Origin: JBCDAP01 sp038747915
GTDB lineage: Bacteria > Planctomycetota > Phycisphaerae > Phycisphaerales > UBA1924
DNA length: 35,488 nucleotides
Direction: 5' to 3'
Assembly (NCBI GenBank): GCA_038747915.1
Contig: JBCDJJ010000036.1
Coordinates: 1-35,488, forward strand
Made by a program: the position numbers and the translations under genes. Below the pieces are notes generated by a model. It was not told the origin of the DNA. It worked only from the letters and a program-made list of their open reading frames with translations, and searched no databases. This document shows positions 30,752-35,488 of the stretch, one piece after another (the first letter of the stretch is position 1; every line of letters begins with the position of its first letter).

Positions 30752-32863
30752 TCAGAGCGCCGCGAAGTCGTTCGATGCGACGGCGTAGTCGAAGGCGTCG
30801 ATGAACTTGTCGAGGTTGAAATCCCCCTTGCCGGGGGTGGAGGTCTGGACGAAGCCGAGCAGTTCGGCGAAGTCGACCGCGGGCTCAATCGTGCCGTTCC
30901 GATCGATGTCGAGCACATCGAAGATCTTGAAGCGGATGAAGGCGGTGGCGGCCTGACCACCCGGGCGTGCGGCGAGGCCGGCGCTGAAGTCGGGGTAGGT
31001 GGCCGCGGTCAGAATCGACGTGAGGAGGTACAGGTAGCCATCGTCGGTGACAAAGAAGTTCGCATCGTCGCCGGCGACGGCTTCGAGCGGATCGATCGCA
31101 ACGAAGTAGGTCTCCGGGCTACCAAAGGGAGCCACAGCGTCGATCTCGATCTGCTCGCCGTCTTGGAGAACAACTCGCTCCTCGTTCAGCACATACGCGA
31201 AGGTGCCTTGGGTTGCGGGGTTCTGATCATCGACTTCTCCGGCGTAGATCACATCGCCGCGGCGGTTACCCCGAACAGCGCCGATCGGGATCACGCCGTC
31301 ACCGGTGAAATCGATAAAGGTGGTGATCGAGTTTCCATCGCGGTCGGTGAAGCCTGCAAGCTCGACCGGATCGGTACACACGAACTCATCGTCGGCCACA
31401 ATGCGGCTGAGGAACAGCCCGCCTTCGCCATTCGGATCGTTGGGATTGAAGAGGTTGTTTGGGTCGTCCCACGTGCGGGTGTTGCCGGGTGTGATGGGGT
31501 CTCCCTCTCGGGCAACCGCCTCGCCGTTGCGGGTCAGCAGGCCGTATCCAGCGATTTCCTTCGTGGCAAAGTCGTCACTCTCATCGGAAACGAAAGCACG
31601 CTCGCAGAAGGGATCGACCTGGAAATCGACGTCGATGAGTTCGAAAAAAGTGAACTCGAAGTTGCGGTTGACGCGGGCGTAGACGTCGCCGAGGGGTGTG
31701 GTGAACGAGCTCCCGATCGACTCGATCGAATCGGTCGTGAACGACACGGTCGGGTCATCGGGTGAGATGAACTGCTGGCCCTCGATGAGAAGCTGGGCAT
31801 CATCCTTCACCAGTTGATCAACGTCGAAGACGCCCGGGCTGACAAGGCCGTTGACCCTGCTGGAGAAGCTCGTGCCGCACGAATCCTGCCCCGGACCAGC
31901 GGGGAACACCGCGTAATCGGAACCATGCGGGAAGGGCGACCCGGTGGGAACGGTGATGTTTCGGCGAGAGATCAGTATCGGGCTCGGTCCACCGAAGCCC
32001 TGGATGGTGATGACATCGTCCTGGGGTGGCGCCAGGCGGAGGCGGCAGTCGTTGATGTCCTGGTAGTACGCGCCGAACTGGTCGCCTTCACCATCATTAA
32101 TGGTGCCCGGCCCGTTGATGCCCACCTCGAGCAGCACGCCGCCGTTGTTGTCCACACCGAAGATGCTGAAGTTGCCCAGGAAGGTGGTGGTGTCGCCCGG
32201 CCCGCAGTTACTGGTCGCGCCGAAGAGTGAGTCGTCAACGAACGTGAGCCGCTGACCGAGAACGATCGCGGGATCGAAATCGGGGGAGGTGAAGAAATCG
32301 GAGAGGGGCTGACCTTCGCCGGCGAGCAGGTCGACGGTGGTGTCGCCGAGGGCGCCCGCATCGCCGGTGATGACACGGTCGCCACGGCGATCGGTGGAGA
32401 ACCCGGAGTTGTCGCCGGTGATGAAGTCGGGGAAGAACTGCAGCACGAGGGCGAAGAGGCCGGAGTCGTTGACGTGCATGCGTGCCGCGTTGTTGATCGC
32501 GAACTCGGGGATCGTCTCGGTCGGACGGGTGGGTGATTCGACGCTGAAGGTGGACTCCGCGAGGACGATCCGGCCGGTGGTGCCCGATCCCGCGACGTAC
32601 ACGCGGTCGTCGCCGTCGTCGATGTCGAGCCGGAGCGTCCACCAGTTGCCGCTTGGGCTGGCGGTGAGGCTGCCCATCGAGCGGTTTTCGACCGATGTGA
32701 AGTTGAACACGTCCTGTACACCGTTCACATCGGGGATCTGGCGATCTGGGGCGAAGTCATCGCCGAAGTCGATCAGGATGACCTCGAAGTTCGGCGACTG
32801 GGCGCAGGCCAGCCCGGCAGCAGCAGCAAGGAGCCAGGGCGCGGAGATGGCGGGGTGACGCAT
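30752..32863 (-). CDS. Large exported protein with dockerin-like tail, function unknown
   Basis: A 703-residue protein. ATG 32863 is chosen: AAGG lies 7 bases upstream and it starts a signal peptide (MRHPAISAPWLLAAAAGLACAQS). The 92 codons of open frame before it look non-coding. The body has repeated units with an N-x-x-G-x-x-x-F-like flavour, such as VNDSGLFALVLQFF, FGVDNNGGVLLEVG and NFFVTDDGYLYLLT, seen in planctomycete exported proteins with unknown roles. The tail contains two Ca-loop-like segments, DIDRNGTIEPAVDFAELL and DFNLDKFIDAFDYAVA, and ends NDFAAL. It thus lacks the terminal Gly-Cys seen in most other dockerin-like tails here. I do not recognise the family of the main body. Confidence 0.72.
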   Translation of the reverse strand: MRHPAISAPWLLAAAAGLACAQSPNFEVILIDFGDDFAPDRQIPDVNGVQDVFNFTSVENRSMGSLTASPSGNWWTLRLDIDDGDDRVYVAGSGTTGRIVLAESTFSVESPTRPTETIPEFAINNAARMHVNDSGLFALVLQFFPDFITGDNSGFSTDRRGDRVITGDAGALGDTTVDLLAGEGQPLSDFFTSPDFDPAIVLGQRLTFVDDSLFGATSNCGPGDTTTFLGNFSIFGVDNNGGVLLEVGINGPGTINDGEGDQFGAYYQDINDCRLRLAPPQDDVITIQGFGGPSPILISRRNITVPTGSPFPHGSDYAVFPAGPGQDSCGTSFSSRVNGLVSPGVFDVDQLVKDDAQLLIEGQQFISPDDPTVSFTTDSIESIGSSFTTPLGDVYARVNRNFEFTFFELIDVDFQVDPFCERAFVSDESDDFATKEIAGYGLLTRNGEAVAREGDPITPGNTRTWDDPNNLFNPNDPNGEGGLFLSRIVADDEFVCTDPVELAGFTDRDGNSITTFIDFTGDGVIPIGAVRGNRRGDVIYAGEVDDQNPATQGTFAYVLNEERVVLQDGEQIEIDAVAPFGSPETYFVAIDPLEAVAGDDANFFVTDDGYLYLLTSILTAATYPDFSAGLAARPGGQAATAFIRFKIFDVLDIDRNGTIEPAVDFAELLGFVQTSTPGKGDFNLDKFIDAFDYAVASNDFAAL

Positions 32864-33400
32864 GAGGAGACCTTTATCGCGGGTGTGCACTGGATCGGGC
32901 TCAACACTCGAGTCGGATAGTCGATGAGCCGCATCCCTCGCGCGACTCCCACCTCGACGTGCCCGACCGACCTTTCGACTATACGCCGGGTCGGGGCCTA
33001 CGCAACTATCGTGAACATGCGCATGGTGAAGTTGACCCAGACTGACGGTTCTCGAGACCTGTGGCTGTTGGTCGTTATGGGGGCGTGCCCCTTCTGCTTG
33101 GGTTGCGGTCCACCAGCGAGGTGGTCCTAAATCAGGCACAGGCCTTTATATATGAGGTGGCGTGGCAATAATTTAATATAATGTTTGGTATTTGGCCACT
33201 GTGAGCGAGTGACTCATGGTCTGGTAGACGGCGTTGCGGTTCAACGTTCGCGGGTGTGATGGAGAAGGAGAAAACGGTTCTTGCCTCGTCCCCCGTGTTC
33301 GCTATTGTCAATCTGTGCCCGAGCGAGCTGCACCGCGGCATCGGCCTGGCCGATCAACGGACGCTGGGGTGTCGTGTTCGGTCCCGAGTGGAGCCTGTCG
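32864..33400. other. Divergent intergenic region ahead of the third prepilin-like gene
   Basis: A 537-base region with no convincing gene. It contains a CCCGACC/GGTCGGG inverted repeat (32962-32968 and 32989-32995) and a strikingly AT-rich stretch (33165-33195) that includes a perfect TATAAT at 33177-33182. It probably carries divergent promoters for the genes at 32863 and 33401. Confidence 0.5.
33177..33182 (+). promoter_or_regulatory. Possible -10 element in an AT-rich patch
   Basis: A perfect TATAAT sits in a roughly 30-base AT-rich patch in otherwise GC-rich DNA. No good -35 hexamer is seen at 16-18 bases, so the promoter assignment and direction are uncertain. Confidence 0.25.
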
Positions 33401-34618
33401 ATGAGTGGATCTGGTCGCCGCGTTGGGTTCACGCTGATCGAGTTGCTCGTGGTTGTGGCCATCATCGCGCTCTTGATCGGCCTGCTGGTCCCGACGATCG
33501 CACAGGCACGCGCGGCGGCTCAAGCCGTGGCGAGCAAGTCGAACATGCGTCAGCATGCCTCGGCGATGGTCGCCTACCAGGCGGCGCACCGCGACGAGTT
33601 CCTCAACCCGCATCCGACCTCGAACGACATCGATGCGGATTTCGTCGCGAATCACAACGGGTGGGACCGGTGGCGCTTCCCCGATCTTGACAACCTCGTT
33701 GATGAGACGAGCGCGGGATGGGGCACGCTGACAGGCCTTTTCTTCGTCGAGGCGTGGTATAGCTTCGGGTACCGCGACCTCTACGACTCGACGTACTCGA
33801 GCTTCGCGAGCAATGCACAGTTCCACCCCGGTGATGCAGCGGTCATCGATTTCTTCCAGGACGATGTGGTCGACAAGATCACGCGCGACGATGCCGCCAA
33901 CGACGACATCACAGAGGGCGTCGGGGCCGGCGACATCAACGATGGTGATCCGATCCGCACCGGCGCGTGGCAGGGCTCGTACTTCTACTCGCACGCCTTG
34001 ATGTTCCAGCCGGAACTCTACCGGCCGTTCTATGCGCTCCCGGCCCAGTACCGCGACTGGCAGGACGACCCGCTGTTCTGGGCGGTCGAGGTCAACGGAA
34101 ACAAAGGGAGCTACGACCCCGAGCTCTCGGGCTCGGCCCGCGTTCGGGGCAGCCAGGTCAGCTACCCCTCGCTCAAGGCGATGTTCTGGGAGCGGGCCGA
34201 CTTCATGAAGTCATCTCGATCAGCAAACCCACAGACGGGCAATCAGGGTCGCCCGCCCTTTGGTGGGTTCCAGGGCGGCCGCGAGAGTCTGCCGCCGAGC
34301 TACAACAGCCCCGAGGCCTCGCCCGGTGTTGCCTTCGTGGACGGCAGCGTGCGCGTGGTCGACATGGGCAAGCTCTACGATGACCGCGAGCGCGAATGGG
34401 ATGACATCGTGAATTCCGGCGATCCCACGGTCCTGCCCGCGCTCGACCCAGCGATGGAGTACGACTACTGGACCGAGTTCAGTGGTCAGGCGTACCGCGA
34501 ACTGATGGCCTGGTTCTCCGCTGGGCAGAATGTCGACCGCAACCGCGGCGGTGTGTTCGACGGGTTCTTCCTCTTCACTGCCAACGGGTACCGCGGCCGC
34601 GACGTGCTGTCGCCCTGA
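33401..34618 (+). CDS. Prepilin-type N-terminal methylation domain protein (third copy, H-X-DG motif degenerate)
   Basis: A 405-residue protein. ATG 33401 has GGAG 7 bases upstream and gives the short leader MSGSGRRV before GFTLIELLVVVAIIALLIG. The open frame before it (to 33281) is not supported. The N-terminal helix is followed by VPTIAQARAAAQAVASKSN and MRQHASAMVAYQAA, matching the other two prepilin-like proteins in the window. Near the C-terminus SPGVAFVDGSVRVVDMGK aligns with the DG part of the H-X10-DG motif, but the His is absent. The protein is also longer than the other two, with an acidic central region. Probably an inner-membrane pseudopilin-like protein with an unknown partner. 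It converges on the RCK gene with a 12-base gap. Confidence 0.83.
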   Translation: MSGSGRRVGFTLIELLVVVAIIALLIGLLVPTIAQARAAAQAVASKSNMRQHASAMVAYQAAHRDEFLNPHPTSNDIDADFVANHNGWDRWRFPDLDNLVDETSAGWGTLTGLFFVEAWYSFGYRDLYDSTYSSFASNAQFHPGDAAVIDFFQDDVVDKITRDDAANDDITEGVGAGDINDGDPIRTGAWQGSYFYSHALMFQPELYRPFYALPAQYRDWQDDPLFWAVEVNGNKGSYDPELSGSARVRGSQVSYPSLKAMFWERADFMKSSRSANPQTGNQGRPPFGGFQGGRESLPPSYNSPEASPGVAFVDGSVRVVDMGKLYDDREREWDDIVNSGDPTVLPALDPAMEYDYWTEFSGQAYRELMAWFSAGQNVDRNRGGVFDGFFLFTANGYRGRDVLSP

Positions 34619-34633
34619 TGGGGCACCCCGTCA
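34616..34633. terminator. Palindrome covering both convergent stop codons
   Basis: TGATGGGG (34616-34623) pairs with CCCCGTCA (34626-34633) with one G-T wobble. The first TGA is the stop of the prepilin-like gene, and the last three bases are the stop of the minus-strand RCK gene. It could be a bidirectional terminator, but the loop is very short and T-tracts are absent. Confidence 0.3.
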
Positions 34634-35314
34634 ACGCGGCAGGTTCTCGAGGTCGGTGTCGAAGCCAGCGATAACGAGCGTGTCGTCCCGTGCCAGCCGG
34701 CTGTCCGGCCGCGGCACATCGACCACGACCTCCTCGAACGTGTCGGCGCCGGTGGGCGACGCGATCGGGACCTTCTGCTTGATCGCCACGATGGTCACCT
34801 TGTGGGTCTGGCGGAGGTTGAGCTCGGCGAGTGTCTTGTCCGCCCATGCCGAGGGCACCGCCATCTGCACGAGGGCGTAACCCTTGCCGAGTTCGACGTG
34901 ATCGATCATGAAGGGTGCCAGGAGCCGGTGGCTCCACCGGTCGGCCGATTCGTCCTCCGGGCTCACCACGGCGTCGGCGCCGATGCGGGAGAGGATGCGG
35001 GCCTGCATGGTGCTCGCGGCCCGCGTGATCACCCGCTGAACGCGGAGGCTCTTGAGCAGCACGGTGGTCAGGGCGGTAGCCTCGAAGTTCTGCCCGATGC
35101 CCACGATCGCCGTCGCGACCTGATCGACGCCCTGGATCCGCAGCGCCTGCTCGTCGGTGGCGTCGAGGGCGATCGCCAGGGTGACCTGGTCGCGGAGTTC
35201 CTCGACTCGCTCGCGGTCGCGGTCGATCGCAATGACCTCGGCGCCCGATGAAGCGAGGTTGGTCGCCAGCCGGGCCCCGAAGCGCCCAAGCCCGATGACG
35301 GCGAAACGGTCCAT
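34631..35314 (-). CDS. TrkA/KtrA-type RCK regulatory subunit of a potassium transporter
   Basis: A 227-residue cytoplasmic protein that should gate a Trk/Ktr-type K+ uptake system in response to bound nucleotide. ATG 35314 starts directly at MDRFAVIGLGRFG, the Rossmann-fold GxGxxG loop of the TrkA-N domain. AIDRD (29-33) holds the acidic residue that binds the ribose of NAD(H) or the equivalent nucleotide. Residues about 140-227 form a TrkA-C domain (LAELNLRQTHKVTIVAIK). The frame is open upstream to 35464, but that part is Arg/Pro/Ser-rich and not family-like. No membrane subunit (KtrB/TrkH) is in the window; it may lie beyond the right edge. Unrelated to the xylan locus. Confidence 0.9.
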   Translation of the reverse strand: MDRFAVIGLGRFGARLATNLASSGAEVIAIDRDRERVEELRDQVTLAIALDATDEQALRIQGVDQVATAIVGIGQNFEATALTTVLLKSLRVQRVITRAASTMQARILSRIGADAVVSPEDESADRWSHRLLAPFMIDHVELGKGYALVQMAVPSAWADKTLAELNLRQTHKVTIVAIKQKVPIASPTGADTFEEVVVDVPRPDSRLARDDTLVIAGFDTDLENLPR

Positions 35315-35410
35315 GGGTGCAGAGGATACGGCACAACGCGAGCAGCGCGGAGCCTGCGGGTGGCACCTCCTGAGCGCCGTTGAGGATCTTGGGTTCTTTG
35401 GACGACGAGT

Positions 35411-35488
35411 CGCGGTGGTGGGAGTGTCCCGCTCCCACGAGCATCGATCCACGCGCCTTGGCAATCGGCCGTGGGAGCGGGACGCTCC
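35411..35488. repeat. REP-like inverted-repeat pair, copy 2 (cut by window end)
   Basis: The left arm 35411-35438 matches the left arm of the copy at 9387-9414 in 27 of 28 bases. The right arm begins at 35471 with GTGGGAGCGGGACGCTCC, the reverse complement of the left arm of copy 1, and runs off the window. Arm-to-arm spacing is 60 bases, against 61 in copy 1, although the sequence between the arms differs. Confidence 0.8.

Noticed and set aside
30674..31765. 363-codon plus-strand open frame opposite the 703-residue exported protein
   Set aside because: Val/Gly/Glu-rich antisense shadow without motif or ribosome binding site.
1..35488. CRISPR array, prophage, insertion sequence or tRNA
   Set aside because: No regularly spaced direct repeats, transposase or integrase motifs, or tRNA-like cloverleaf were seen; the only repeats are the paired REP-like elements and intragenic domains.

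Overview
The window is high-GC DNA, judged by eye, and reads as a member of the Planctomycetota, most likely class Phycisphaerae and probably marine. The lineage call is an inference. It rests on prepilin-type proteins with a C-terminal H-X10-DG-like motif, a PEP-CTERM-like tail ending in Arg repeats, many exported proteins with a short dockerin-like C-terminus closed by Gly-Cys, and several S1 sulfatases. No tRNA, rRNA, CRISPR array, transposase or phage gene was seen.

Left part (1-2445): the end of a PEP-CTERM-like surface protein, a strong hairpin, an exported dockerin-tagged protein of unknown function, and a prepilin-like protein.

Central part (2498-25371): a xylan utilisation locus. 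A leaderless GH3 beta-xylosidase/beta-glucosidase is divergent from a tightly packed LacI regulator - GPH-type sugar symporter - exported GH10 xylanase operon. After a REP-like inverted-repeat pair comes a minus-strand gene for a 1032-residue exported protein made of three tandem homologous domains plus a dockerin-like tail. It has a clear intrinsic terminator and two near-perfect palindromes in its upstream region. The plus strand then carries a prepilin-like gene, a dockerin-tagged sulfatase translationally coupled (ATGA) to a dockerin-tagged GH10, a second LacI regulator, a second sulfatase, a sulfatase fused to an alpha/beta-hydrolase esterase, and xylose isomerase (xylA). Read together: exported GH10 enzymes cut the chain, three sulfatases and an esterase remove substituents, the symporter imports oligosaccharides or xylose, the cytoplasmic GH3 releases xylose, and XylA isomerises it. 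No xylulokinase is present. The sulfatase content suggests a sulfated and acylated xylan, or a xylan-containing algal polymer. That substrate is an inference.

Right part (25430-35488): three minus-strand exported dockerin-like proteins (an endonuclease I family nuclease, an FG-GAP-like propeller protein with two tandem dockerin-like modules, and a large protein of unknown function), a third prepilin-like protein, and a TrkA/KtrA-type RCK potassium-channel subunit. A second copy of the REP-like inverted-repeat pair is cut by the window end.

Most notable points: the sulfated-xylan locus itself; a GH10 whose expected -2-subsite Glu is Arg; a sulfatase-esterase fusion with both catalytic sets apparently intact; a LacI-family regulator lacking the hinge-helix segment; a shared dockerin-like tag on seven proteins; and a dispersed paired inverted repeat.
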